Below, one piece after another: positions 53,410 to 61,718 of a stretch of DNA of 64,000 bases. Below the pieces are notes generated by a model. That model saw only the letters and a list, made by a program, of their open reading frames with translations. It ran no database searches and was not told the DNA's origin. Numbering within the stretch: the first letter of the stretch is position 1; the number at the start of each line of letters is the position of its first letter. Source of the DNA: Microbacterium atlanticum. GTDB taxonomy: Bacteria > Actinomycetota > Actinomycetes > Actinomycetales > Microbacteriaceae. The stretch lies in the NCBI RefSeq assembly GCF_015277815.1, contig NZ_CP063813.1:124001-188000 (forward strand), written 5' to 3'. The translations under genes were made by a program, and so were the position numbers.

Positions 53410-53446
53410 CGTTATAGAACGTATCTAGACGTTATATGACGTTATA
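53410..53446. promoter_or_regulatory. Repeated operator-like boxes at the sugar-operon promoter
   Basis: Three copies of CGTTATA lie at 53410-53416, 53430-53436 and 53440-53446; the last two are 10 bp apart, one helical turn. Read on the minus strand, the first copy contains a -10-like TATAAC placed to serve the operon start at 53396. It is a good candidate site for the GntR protein encoded in the same operon. Confidence 0.55.
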
Positions 53447-53582
53447 GGACTGCGCAAGCATTTCCTCGGCGCACCGTGTGGCGAAGATCACCACATGTGG
53501 TGATGCGCGGTCACCACATCGGTCCGTACGTTGCTCGGCAGAACCACCGCTCGACCAGCTCGACGAACCGCCTGGAGATGAC

Positions 53583-54617
53583 ATGAAAGCTGCCGTGTAC
53601 CGCCGATTCGGAGGACCCGACGTCGTCCGCATCGAGCACATCGCCGACCCCCGACCGCGCCCGGACGAGATCCTCATCCGGGTCCACGCCAGCACGGTGA
53701 GCGCTGCCGACCACCGCTCGCGCTCCCGCGACATCCCTGCCGGCCTGATCGTCCCGAGCTCGCTCGTGCTCGGCTTCTTCCGCCCCCGCAGGCCCGTCCT
53801 CGGCATGGACGTCGCCGGCGTCGTCGAGCGTACCGGTGCGGACGTGCAGGGCTTCGCCGTGGGAGAGGAAGTGGTGGCGATGCTCGGCAGTCGCTTCGGC
53901 GGCCATGCCGAGTACGTCGTCGTGAAGGCCGCCGACGCGGTCGCGCGCAAGCCGCGCGACCTGGCGTTCGACGAGGCGGCCAGTCTCGTCTTCGGCGGCC
54001 TCACCGCTCAGTCCTACCTGAATCAAGTCAGCGTCGGGGCCGGCACGCGGGTGCTGGTCAACGGGGCATCCGGCGCCGTCGGGACCGCGTTCGTGCAGAT
54101 CCTGAGTGCGGTGGGCGCTGACGTGACGGCCGTCTGCAGCACTGAGAACCACGACCTCGTGACCGGCCTCGGAGCGCGGCGGACGATCGACTACCGCTCG
54201 GAGGACTTCACCGCCGACGGCGCGACTTACGACGTGATCGTCGACTGCGTCGGCAACGCCCCGGTCGACCGCGTGCACGGCGCGCTCAACCCGGGAGGCG
54301 CGGTGCTCCTGGTGGCAGCGGATCTCGGCTCGCTGCTCCGCGCCAAGCGGGACGCCCGGCGGTACGGGATCACCGTCGTCACCGGCCCCGGCCGCTATCG
54401 TGCCGCAGACCTCGAGCACGTCATGCTCCTCGCCGAGCTCGGAGACCTTCGACCCGTCATCGACCGGTCCTACCCTCTGCACGACATCGTCGACGCCCAC
54501 CGCTACGTCGACACCGGGCACAAGCGCGGCAGTGTCGTCCTCCAGATCACCGACGCGACCGTGCCCGCACAGCGAGCAGCGCGCCGGACGCCGATGGACG
54601 CGTTGCGCTCCGAGTAG
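53583..54617 (+). CDS. Zinc-independent MDR oxidoreductase (quinone oxidoreductase-like)
   Basis: This 344-residue protein starts MKAAVYRRFGGPDVVRIEHI and has the medium-chain dehydrogenase fold. The GroES-like part reads VLGMDVAGVVERTGADVQGF; the Rossmann part has VLVNGASGAVGTAFVQILSA with nucleotide-binding AxGxxG-like glycines. The catalytic and structural zinc-cysteine residues of alcohol dehydrogenases are absent, placing it with QOR-type NADPH enzymes. ATG 53583 is preceded by GGAG. A DUF2306 membrane gene and a small gene follow in the same direction, ending opposite a LuxR regulator. It probably reduces quinones or reactive enones. The substrate is unknown. Confidence 0.88.
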   Translation: MKAAVYRRFGGPDVVRIEHIADPRPRPDEILIRVHASTVSAADHRSRSRDIPAGLIVPSSLVLGFFRPRRPVLGMDVAGVVERTGADVQGFAVGEEVVAMLGSRFGGHAEYVVVKAADAVARKPRDLAFDEAASLVFGGLTAQSYLNQVSVGAGTRVLVNGASGAVGTAFVQILSAVGADVTAVCSTENHDLVTGLGARRTIDYRSEDFTADGATYDVIVDCVGNAPVDRVHGALNPGGAVLLVAADLGSLLRAKRDARRYGITVVTGPGRYRAADLEHVMLLAELGDLRPVIDRSYPLHDIVDAHRYVDTGHKRGSVVLQITDATVPAQRAARRTPMDALRSE

Positions 54618-54652
54618 CAGACGGCCCGCGACTCGACGAGGGACGAACTCCG

Positions 54653-55351
54653 ATGACTCTCCACGCTTCACGCCCCGCGACCGGTGCCCGGCCGCCGCGT
54701 CGCCGCCGCCCCGGCTGGTTGCTGCCCGCCGGCCTCATCACGCTCGGGCTCCTTCCGATCGTCGCCAACGCGCTCCGGCGGATAGCTCTGGCGGTCGGTG
54801 CGCCCGAAGCCGCCTCGGCTGGCGCGGGCGCGATGTCGCTCCCCGTGGTGCTGCACGTGCTGGGCGCCACCGTGTTCGTCACCCTCGGCGCCCTGCAGTT
54901 CTCCGCCGGTTTCCGGCGACGCCGGCCGACGTGGCACCGGATCGCCGGCAGGGTCGCGATCCTGGGGGCGCTGCTCGCGGCCTTCTCCGGGCTCTGGCTG
55001 GCATTCGCGACGCTGCCGGATTCGTCCGTCCTCCTGTTCGCGTTCCGCCTGCTTGCGGCGACGGGCATGGCCGTCTCGATCGTGCGGGGATTCCTCGCCA
55101 TCCGGCACCGGAAGCTCCCACAGCACCGAGCCTGGATGATCCGTGCCTTCGCCCTGGGGCTCGGGGCCGCGACGCAGGTGTTCACCCTCGGCTTCGGTGA
55201 GCTGCTCTTCGGGAAGGGCGAGCTCAGCGTGGCCCTGCTCAACGGTGCCGGCTGGGCGATCAACCTCGCGGTGGCGGAATGGGCGATCCGCCGGCGGGCC
55301 GCGCGGGTCCCGAGCCGGCGCGGCGGTGCCGGAGCGGAGGCAGGGCGATGA
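54653..55351 (+). CDS. DUF2306 membrane protein
   Basis: This 232-residue protein has a basic Pro-rich N-terminus and about six helices (WLLPAGLITLGLLPIVANAL; SLPVVLHVLGATVFVTLGAL; IAGRVAILGALLAAFSGLWL; FAFRLLAATGMAVSIVRGF; others). The segment QFSAGFRRRRPTWHRIAGRV, with H102-type residues, and RKLPQHRAWMIRAFAL are the DUF2306 hallmarks, perhaps heme- or metal-linked histidines. The gene begins 35 bp after the oxidoreductase and overlaps the next gene by 4 bp. A membrane redox partner role would fit but is not shown. Confidence 0.85.
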   Translation: MTLHASRPATGARPPRRRRPGWLLPAGLITLGLLPIVANALRRIALAVGAPEAASAGAGAMSLPVVLHVLGATVFVTLGALQFSAGFRRRRPTWHRIAGRVAILGALLAAFSGLWLAFATLPDSSVLLFAFRLLAATGMAVSIVRGFLAIRHRKLPQHRAWMIRAFALGLGAATQVFTLGFGELLFGKGELSVALLNGAGWAINLAVAEWAIRRRAARVPSRRGGAGAEAGR

Positions 55352-55593
55352 CCGCGGGGCGCCGTAGTGACGAACCCTCCGGCTACGAGCTCCGCGTCGA
55401 CCGGCACCTCGACGATCGCTGGGGCGAGTGGTTCGGTCCGCTGACACTCACGCGCGAAGCCGACGGCACGACCACGCTGCGCGGCTGTCTCGCCGACCAG
55501 GCCGCACTGCACGGCATCCTGTGCAGGATCCGCGATCTGGGCGTGATCCTCCTCTCCGTCCGCGCGATCGAAGTCATCGACCGGCAACCGTGA
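55348..55593 (+). CDS. Small conserved hypothetical protein
   Basis: This 81-residue protein reads GYELRVDRHLDDRWGEWFGP, then LTLTREADGTTTLRGCLADQ, then AALHGILCRIRDLGVILLSV. The pattern is that of a small actinobacterial family found beside oxidoreductase and DUF2306 genes, possibly a regulator or inhibitor. The ATG overlaps the DUF2306 stop as ATGA. It is predicted cytosolic with one alpha/beta domain. Only the general family is recognised, not a function. Confidence 0.75.
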   Translation: MTAGRRSDEPSGYELRVDRHLDDRWGEWFGPLTLTREADGTTTLRGCLADQAALHGILCRIRDLGVILLSVRAIEVIDRQP

Positions 55594-55618
55594 CGACAGG
55601 GCACGGATGCCGCGGACT

Positions 55619-55633
55619 CGCGGGTACCCCGCG
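55619..55633. terminator. Bidirectional hairpin between convergent genes
   Basis: CGCGGG (55619-55624) pairs with CCCGCG (55628-55633) around TAC in the 52-bp gap between the small protein gene and the convergent LuxR gene. Outer GCCGCGG/CCGCGGC copies can form an alternative stem. Confidence 0.5.
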
Positions 55634-55645
55634 GCCGACCATGCG

Positions 55646-58453
55646 CTACGCCGACGAGGACCCGCGCCGGCCCCTCGCCGACAACTCGCCCAGCTCCTCG
55701 GCGCGCAGCACTGCGGCCCGTCGGCTGTTGACCCCGAGCTTGGTGTAGATCCGCTTCGTATGCGTCCTGACCGTGTTCAGCGACACCACGAGCAGGCGGG
55801 CGATCTCGGGACCGCTGAGCTCAGTGGCAAGCAGCTCGAGAACCTCCCGCTCCCGGTCGCTCAACGGCTCGGTGAGACGCGCCTCCGTGGGCGGGATGGC
55901 AGAATGCGAATTCCTCGCCATACTCACGAGGCGGCGCGCATACGCGGCTACGACGCCGCGCGCCGCGACAGCGTCGAGGAGCCGGGTCACCGCGGCGCCC
56001 TCGTCGAGGAAGAGGTGGGCGTAGCCCTCGGGTTCGGCGAGCGTCAGGCTCCGCTGCAGCAGCGTCACCGCCTCGTCGAGGTCGCGCCGCGCCTGATGCG
56101 CGTGAGCTTGGAGCAGAAGGATCTCGATGAGACTTCCCGTCCGTCCTCCCGCCTCTGCGGCGTCACGCAGTCGGTCGAGGAGCGCCAGTGCGTCGTCCAG
56201 CGGCCGCTCCTCGCCGGAGCGGTGGTGCTGGGCGAGCAGCGCCCGGGCGAGTGTCACGTGCTCGTACTCGCGCAGATAGCGGAGGTCGTCCTCCGGGGTC
56301 AGTTCGGCCTCACGCGCCCACGCGAGGGCTTCGGCGACCCTGCCCTGCCGGAGCCAGGCGCGCGCCCTCGTGGCGGGCACCGGACGAACCAGCGGGGCCA
56401 TGTCGGCGACGAAGAAGCGCTCGGCGTCGTCGATGAGTTCGACCGCGCGATCCAGGTCGCCCCGCGACTGGAGGATCTGGGCCCGGGCCAGTGCGTAGCG
56501 GTAGCGGTACTTCGGCAGCCCGGCGGCGTCGCCCAGCATGTGGGCGCGGTCGAGATGGGCGGTCGCGGCATCCAGGTCACCGCGCTCGGCCAGGATCGTG
56601 CTGATGCCGACGTGCATGTCGGGGATGCCGCGCCGCACCTCGGTTGTCTGGTCGAGCGCGAGCTGCAAGGCGCCCTCGTAGCTCGCCAGCGCGTCGCTGA
56701 GCCGGCCCTGCGTCAGCCGGATGTCGGCGAGGGTGATGGTGCATCCGAGCACATCGGCGATGTGGCCGGACCGGCGGAAGCTCGCCACCGACTCGGCGTA
56801 CCCGCTGTACGCGCCGTCCAGGTCGCCGCGCCCCCAGAGCGCCAGCCCTTCCAGCGCGGCGGCCGCGCCTCGCCGGTACTGATCGTCCTCGTCGAGCAGG
56901 CTGAGCGCGCGCCGCGCCTGCTCCACGGTCGTGCCGGCGTCCCCGAGCGCGAGAGCGAGCCCGGAGCGGTAGATCGCGATCGAGCCGGGCAGGCGCCGCA
57001 GTTCTTCGGGGTCGACCACGACGGGCGCATCGCCCTGCGCGACGGCGGCGGCCGTGGCATCCGTCCACCGCTCCGCGTCCCGCAATCTCGCCTCCACCCC
57101 ATTTACCTCGCCGGTGGACAGCAGGGCACCGGCGAAGCTGAGGCTCAGCACCGGATGGGTGCGGAAGATGTCCGCCGGGAGCGCCTCCATCCACCTCCGC
57201 AGGGCCGCCTCCCTGCGGTCGCGACCCATGGCGGGCACGGCCGCCTCGATGAGGCGCGCGGCCAGGGCGTGATCCGGCGCCGCGAGCGCGTGCTGGACAG
57301 CGGCGTCGGTCTCGCCGTGCTCCGCATACCACGCGCTGGCCCGGCGGTGAAGCCCGGGAACCTCGTCCGGCTGCTCGTCGGTCAATCGTGCCCGGAGCAC
57401 CTCGGCGAAGAGGTGGTGGTAACGAAACCAACGGCGCCGGTCGTCAAGGGGCACGAGGAAGAGGTTGGCGTGATCCAGCGCCTCCAGCATCGCGCGGCCG
57501 TCGTCCCGAAGGGTCAGGGCGTTGGTGAGCGACGCGTTCATCCGCGACAGGATCGAGGTCTGCAGTAGGAAGGCCCGCACCTCCTCCGGCTGGTTCTCGA
57601 GCACCTCCTCGACGAGGTAGTCGACGATGTAGCGGTCGTCTCCGGCGAACTCGGCGACGAACGAGCTCAGGTCGTCGCGTCCCCGCATCGACAGCGCCGC
57701 GAGCTGCAGCGCGGCGATCCACCCCTCGGTCCGGTCGTCGAGGGTCGACACCTGCGACGCGGTCAGCGGCAGCTGCATCACGTCGGTGAGGTAAGCGGAT
57801 GCCTCCTCCGCCGTGAAGCGCAGATCCGCCGCGCGCACCTCGGTGAGTTCGCCGCGCGCACGGAGCCGGGCTAGCGGCAGGGGAGGATCGGCGCGGGTCG
57901 CGAGCACGAGATGCAGGTTCGGAGGGGTGTTGTCGATGAAGAAGGCGACGGAGTCGTGCACCGCTGCCGCCTCGATGAGGTGATAGTCGTCGATCACGAG
58001 CACGACGTCTCGTTCGAGGGCGGCGAGGTCGTTGAGAAGACCGGTGAGGGCGCCCTGCGTCAAGCCGACGCCCGACGTTTCGAGCGCGGCGAGGGTGTCG
58101 GCTCCGACATCGGGCGAGACGGTTCGCAGCGCCCCGATGACATACGCCCAGAACAACGCCGGATCGTTGTCGCCGGCGTCGAGCGAGAGCCAGGCCGCTT
58201 CGCGACCCCCGGCTCCGCTTCCGGCGTGGTCCGCGAGCCAGGCGCCGAGCACCGTCGACTTGCCGAAGCCCGCAGGCGCCGAGACGATCGTGAGGCGCGA
58301 TTCGGCGCCGCGGTCGAGCTGCTCCGAGAGCCGAGGTCGGGCCACGGCACTGCGCCGCGGCCTCGGCCGGTACAGCTTGGTGTCGAGGAGGATTCGCGAC
58401 GACGCGGCCGTGGGCGGCTCCGGCGTCGGCCGGGCTGACGCATCCACGACCAC
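55646..58453 (-). CDS. MalT-like LuxR-family regulator with AAA and TPR-like regions
   Basis: This 935-residue protein begins with a STAND/AAA domain holding Walker A SAPAGFGKST (58-67) and Walker B VVLVIDDYHLIEA. A winged-helix-like part with LSMRGRDDLSSFVAEFAGDD follows. A long central helical region has TPR-like tandem repeats (ALERRGDLDAATAHLDRAHM-type units), and the C-terminus is a LuxR helix-turn-helix (LSDREREVLELLATELSGPE; IARLLVVSLNTVRTHTKRIY). Family length is typical (about 900). It starts at GTG 58453. It is convergent with the oxidoreductase/DUF2306 genes and may activate them, as such large regulators often control neighbours. Its inducer is unknown. Confidence 0.9.
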   Translation of the reverse strand: MVVDASARPTPEPPTAASSRILLDTKLYRPRPRRSAVARPRLSEQLDRGAESRLTIVSAPAGFGKSTVLGAWLADHAGSGAGGREAAWLSLDAGDNDPALFWAYVIGALRTVSPDVGADTLAALETSGVGLTQGALTGLLNDLAALERDVVLVIDDYHLIEAAAVHDSVAFFIDNTPPNLHLVLATRADPPLPLARLRARGELTEVRAADLRFTAEEASAYLTDVMQLPLTASQVSTLDDRTEGWIAALQLAALSMRGRDDLSSFVAEFAGDDRYIVDYLVEEVLENQPEEVRAFLLQTSILSRMNASLTNALTLRDDGRAMLEALDHANLFLVPLDDRRRWFRYHHLFAEVLRARLTDEQPDEVPGLHRRASAWYAEHGETDAAVQHALAAPDHALAARLIEAAVPAMGRDRREAALRRWMEALPADIFRTHPVLSLSFAGALLSTGEVNGVEARLRDAERWTDATAAAVAQGDAPVVVDPEELRRLPGSIAIYRSGLALALGDAGTTVEQARRALSLLDEDDQYRRGAAAALEGLALWGRGDLDGAYSGYAESVASFRRSGHIADVLGCTITLADIRLTQGRLSDALASYEGALQLALDQTTEVRRGIPDMHVGISTILAERGDLDAATAHLDRAHMLGDAAGLPKYRYRYALARAQILQSRGDLDRAVELIDDAERFFVADMAPLVRPVPATRARAWLRQGRVAEALAWAREAELTPEDDLRYLREYEHVTLARALLAQHHRSGEERPLDDALALLDRLRDAAEAGGRTGSLIEILLLQAHAHQARRDLDEAVTLLQRSLTLAEPEGYAHLFLDEGAAVTRLLDAVAARGVVAAYARRLVSMARNSHSAIPPTEARLTEPLSDREREVLELLATELSGPEIARLLVVSLNTVRTHTKRIYTKLGVNSRRAAVLRAEELGELSARGRRGSSSA

Positions 58454-58579
58454 AGAGTAGCCTCAACCTCCGTCGTGCGCCGTGGGGCGGCATCCGAACA
58501 GGACCTGGCGTCGAGCGCATTCCGCGGCTCTCCGCCTCCGCAGTGGCGGCGCCCATCGGATCGATGGTGCAATCGGCGG

Positions 58580-59236
58580 GTGGAGGCAGACCGCGAACCG
58601 CTCGTCGACCGGTCCCGCGTGTGGCGGGCGGTGCTCGCCGGCGCGGGCGGGCTGTGGGCCCTGCTCATCCTGCCGTTCCCCGCCACGGAGTTCGGGGTGA
58701 CCCTCTGGAGCTGGGTCTTCCGCTACCGCGCGTACTTCTGGGCGCGGGAGGGAGTGCACGATCCGTACATCGTGTTCGGCGCGCTCGCCGCCGTGTCCTT
58801 CCTGGCGATAGGGCTGGCGCTGCTCCCCGACCTTCGCCGAGCGGGCTGGGGCGGCGCGGTGATGGCCTGGCTGGTGATCCTGGGCGCACCGGTCACCGCG
58901 CTCAGCTATCTCAACACCCCCCAGGAGGCGCCGTTGCACGCGCTCTGGGGCGCGGAGGCGTTCGTGCTCATCGCCGTCGGTCTCGCCGGCATCCTCGCCG
59001 CCGTCACGGCAGGACCCGGCTGGCCGCTGTGGGTGCGCATGATGCTGGGGCTGACTCTGCCGGTACTCGTCGTGGGCACCCTCGCCACCGGATACTGGCC
59101 TCACGGCCCGCTGGTGCTGCTCGCCGTCGAGGCGATCGCCATCATCCTCGCCGCGCCGCCTACCCAGGGATCGGGCCGACCCCGCTCGTCGCCTCGGCGG
59201 GTGACAGAGCCTGGTCGCGCCACTGGCGGGGGGTGA
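58580..59236 (+). CDS. Multi-helix membrane protein of unknown function
   Basis: This 218-residue protein has a short polar N-terminus and about six helices (AVLAGAGGLWALLILPFPAT; IVFGALAAVSFLAIGLALLP; AVMAWLVILGAPVTALSYLN; AFVLIAVGLAGILAAVTAGP; LTLPVLVVGTLATGYWPHGP; LVLLAVEAIAIILAAPP). GTG 58580 is chosen because it begins just before the first helix; no ATG is nearby. It is divergent from the LuxR gene. Its last 77 bp overlap the opposite-strand AraC remnant. No family is recognised. Confidence 0.65.
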   Translation: MEADREPLVDRSRVWRAVLAGAGGLWALLILPFPATEFGVTLWSWVFRYRAYFWAREGVHDPYIVFGALAAVSFLAIGLALLPDLRRAGWGGAVMAWLVILGAPVTALSYLNTPQEAPLHALWGAEAFVLIAVGLAGILAAVTAGPGWPLWVRMMLGLTLPVLVVGTLATGYWPHGPLVLLAVEAIAIILAAPPTQGSGRPRSSPRRVTEPGRATGGG

Positions 59237-59408
59237 CACCGAACCGCCGGCGGAACCGGTCGGCGAAGTAGCTCGGGTTGCTGAACCCCCACGTGCTGGC
59301 GATCTCGGCGATGGAGCGGTTGCGGGCGCTGGAGGAGGCGAGGGCGGAACGGGCACTCAGCAGCCGCTGTTCGATGATGGTTTGCGGCGGGTAGCGGCAT
59401 CCGTCCCA
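59160..59408 (-). pseudogene. AraC-family regulator, C-terminal fragment
   Basis: The minus-strand frame between a stop at 59409-59411 and TAG at 59160-59162 encodes most of an AraC/XylS DNA-binding domain: EQRLLSARSALASS, NRSIAEIASTWGFSNPSYFA and DRFRRRFGVTPRQWRDQAL, with the classical second helix-turn-helix. There is no start codon and no effector domain; an AraC protein of this type needs about 250-320 residues. Sequence upstream is replaced by the DUF1264 gene region. It is a truncated, nonfunctional relic. Confidence 0.7.
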
Positions 59409-59506
59409 TCACGCAAGGCACCTGACCGCGACGTGAGGCGTTGCGCAGACTGTCGTCTCCAGCCGGCGTCGTCGGGTCGGCGGGGGAGCGACACGAAGGA
59501 GCCTCG

Positions 59507-60217
59507 ATGAGCAGCAGCGACCGGCCGAGTCCGGTGACCCCGGCAGGCGACGACAAGGGACTTTGGCTCGCGGTGCTCGAGCAGGGAGCCAATGCCCTGC
59601 AGAGCGCGGCGCCGCTGAAGCACTTCGACGTCTATGTCAGCGGGTTCCACCCCGCGAAGGACGATCCGTCGATGCAGATGGAGGCCCATCACTACTGCCA
59701 GGTCGTCAACGACGACTTCATCCAAGCCGCGCTGTTCGACGGCAACACCGCTCACGCGAACCTGATCGGCGTCGAGTACATCGTCTCGGAGCAGCTGTTC
59801 GACGCACTACCCGAGGAGGAGAAGAAGTACTGGCATCCGCACAATTACGAGGTGCTGTCGGGGTCGCTCGTCGCGCCGGGGCTGCCCGCGGCGGCCGAGA
59901 AGGCGCTCATGAAGCGGCTGATGAACAGCTACGGCAAGACGTGGCACACGTGGCACACGGGTCGCCATGACATCGGCGGCGGCCACAGCCTGCCGCTGGG
60001 CGACCCGATGCTGATGTGGTCGTTCAACCGCGACGGCGAGTGCGACCCGCGGCTGGAAGCGGACCGCGAGCGGGCGATGGGTCTGGACACCCCGAAGACG
60101 CGGACACAGCGTCAAGGCCTCGTCGAGCTGGCGCACCCGCAGCGGGGCGTCGGCCTGCTCGCCGACCGCTTCAGCGGAACGACGCCACTGGACGGGGTGC
60201 GCGACAGCGGTCAGTGA
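59507..60217 (+). CDS. DUF1264 (oil-body-associated-protein-like) protein
   Basis: This 236-residue protein contains the DUF1264 hallmarks: LKHFDVYVSGFHPAKDDPSM, QMEAHHYCQVVNDDFIQAAL, NLIGVEYIVSEQLFDALPEE, then EEKKYWHPHNYEVLSGSLV and a conserved KTWHTWHTGRHDIG histidine-rich stretch. These proteins occur in plants (oil-body-associated proteins), fungi and bacteria; function is unproven. ATG 59507 follows GAAGGAG. There is no signal sequence. It is convergent with the following small gene. Confidence 0.85.
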   Translation: MSSSDRPSPVTPAGDDKGLWLAVLEQGANALQSAAPLKHFDVYVSGFHPAKDDPSMQMEAHHYCQVVNDDFIQAALFDGNTAHANLIGVEYIVSEQLFDALPEEEKKYWHPHNYEVLSGSLVAPGLPAAAEKALMKRLMNSYGKTWHTWHTGRHDIGGGHSLPLGDPMLMWSFNRDGECDPRLEADRERAMGLDTPKTRTQRQGLVELAHPQRGVGLLADRFSGTTPLDGVRDSGQ

Positions 60218-60226
60218 CCCCCAGAG

Positions 60227-60496
60227 TCAGGGGCCGGCCCACTCCATCAGATCCACGTCGAACGGCTCGCATTCCCCCGCAGAAGCTTCCTCTTCGATGA
60301 GCGTGCGCTCGATGACCACCGGGACGCCGGGGCTGATCAGCACCGAGACGCTGGTGTGAGGTCGAAGCGCGGGCAAGCTCACAACCGCGCCGCCGGCGTG
60401 GACGGCGTCCGTGAGCTGTGCCAAGACGGCCTCTTCGTCGGCGCCCCGCGGCAGGCGGTGGACATATTCTCCGATGATCAGTTCGATGGCGTGCAT
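60227..60496 (-). CDS. Small acidic hypothetical protein
   Basis: This 89-residue protein begins MHAIELIIGEYVHRLPRGAD and has ALRPHTSVSVLISPGVPVVI, suggesting a compact alpha/beta fold; its C-terminus is acidic. The ATG at 60496 is preceded by GGGGGAGGAGG at good spacing; a longer frame starting at GTG 60592 seems less likely. It is convergent with the DUF1264 gene. No family is recognised. Confidence 0.65.
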   Translation of the reverse strand: MHAIELIIGEYVHRLPRGADEEAVLAQLTDAVHAGGAVVSLPALRPHTSVSVLISPGVPVVIERTLIEEEASAGECEPFDVDLMEWAGP

Positions 60497-60650
60497 CGGA
60501 TCCTCCTCCCCCGCTGATGTTCTCGGGGCTGTCTTCGACGCTACGCTCGCGCGTGCTACGGCCGTTCCACGGGAGCGTCTCGCGCAGGCCACAGTCTCGC
60601 CCGCGGACCGCCGGCATCCAGATCAGGTGGAGTGGGAAACGCCCAGGATG

Positions 60651-61094
60651 CTACGGCGCGATCGGCTCCCAGATCAGCTCGGCGACGTCGAGCACGAGTT
60701 CGGGCGAAGGATGCCCCGGATCGCTGGACGCGCGCACCTCGCCGACGCACACGCACACCACGTCGTTGAGCCGGCGGTAGCGAGGGTGATCGCTGACGTG
60801 CAGCACCGAGGCGACGACCTGCCGCCTGCCTGCCGGATGAGCACGTCCGTACCCGCGGCATTCGAACATCACCGTGGCGTCGTCGTCCGTCTCGATCACG
60901 CCGCGCATGTCGGGCAGGAACGGCCCATCGCTCGTCCTTCGGAGCGGAGAGTTGGCGGCGCGGAATCGACCGCTGATCTCACCCTCGCAGGACCCCTCGG
61001 CGAGATAGAAGTGCTGCTGCCATCCACCCTCGAGTCCCACCATCCACCCCTCGGGGTAATGGAAGCGGATGCGATAGAGGTGCTGGGTTCGCAT
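60651..61094 (-). CDS. DUF3237-family protein
   Basis: This 147-residue protein shows the DUF3237 pattern: a basic N-terminus (RIRFHYPEGWMVGLEGGWQQ), LAEGSCEGEISGRFRAANS with a 'G.i.G.f.g.n....' turn, and FLPDMRGVIETDDDATVMFE with GYGRAHPAGRRQVVASVLHV. DUF3237 proteins adopt a beta-barrel and are thought to bind small ligands. It is followed after 16 bp of upstream gap by a membrane-protein gene in the same direction and may be cotranscribed. Function unknown. Confidence 0.8.
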   Translation of the reverse strand: MRTQHLYRIRFHYPEGWMVGLEGGWQQHFYLAEGSCEGEISGRFRAANSPLRRTSDGPFLPDMRGVIETDDDATVMFECRGYGRAHPAGRRQVVASVLHVSDHPRYRRLNDVVCVCVGEVRASSDPGHPSPELVLDVAELIWEPIAP

Positions 61095-61110
61095 CGCGGG
61101 GACCCAGACC

Positions 61111-61473
61111 TCAGGCGCCGAAGTACTCGCGGGCCCGCCGGGTGTAAAGCAGGATCAGGCCGATGATCGAGAGGATCGACCCGGCGAGCGCCGACCACAG
61201 GCTCTCGCCGTTGAACATGCCGAGCAGTTCGAGCACGATGTTGGCGACGAAGACGATCGTCGCGATCGTGCGGGCGGTCGGGTTCCCGCGCCACAGGCCC
61301 ACGCCCACGAAGAGCGTGACGAGCCCGATGATGAGGCTGATCCAGCCCAGGATGGCCGGGCCCGAGAAGAATCCCGTGGTGATGATGATGATGATCGACG
61401 CGACGCTCTGCAGGAAGCCGGAGAGCCAGGCGATGATGGCGACGAGGGTGACGCCGAGCGGGCGCTGAGCCAT
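61111..61473 (-). CDS. Small four-helix membrane protein
   Basis: This 120-residue protein has four hydrophobic helices (VTLVAIIAWLSGFLQSVASI; PAILGWISLIIGLVTLFVGV; ARTIATIVFVANIVLELLGM; ALAGSILSIIGLILLYTRR). It is close to the DUF7144-like membrane protein group of actinobacteria. ATG 61473 was chosen at the start of the conserved MAQRPLGV; an upstream start at 61518 is possible. It lies 16 bp upstream of the DUF3237 gene. Function unknown. Confidence 0.75.
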   Translation of the reverse strand: MAQRPLGVTLVAIIAWLSGFLQSVASIIIIITTGFFSGPAILGWISLIIGLVTLFVGVGLWRGNPTARTIATIVFVANIVLELLGMFNGESLWSALAGSILSIIGLILLYTRRAREYFGA

Positions 61474-61718
61474 GCGAGGTCCCTTCATGGGCGGGTGGGC
61501 GAGTGCACCGGCCCTCACAGTAGTGACAAAGGCGTCGCCGGCGCGAGGTCTGCGTGTGTTCCGGGGTCAGGCCGGGGCCGACCGACGATCGTGCCGACTC
61601 AGCGGCGCGAACGTTGACCCGGCGGGCCGTAGACGATGATCGCCGTCACCGGCCGACCGCTAGGTCGCAGCCGTTGGCGGGTGTTGCCGCCAGGCACGTC
61701 GTCGTCCAAGCTACTTCG

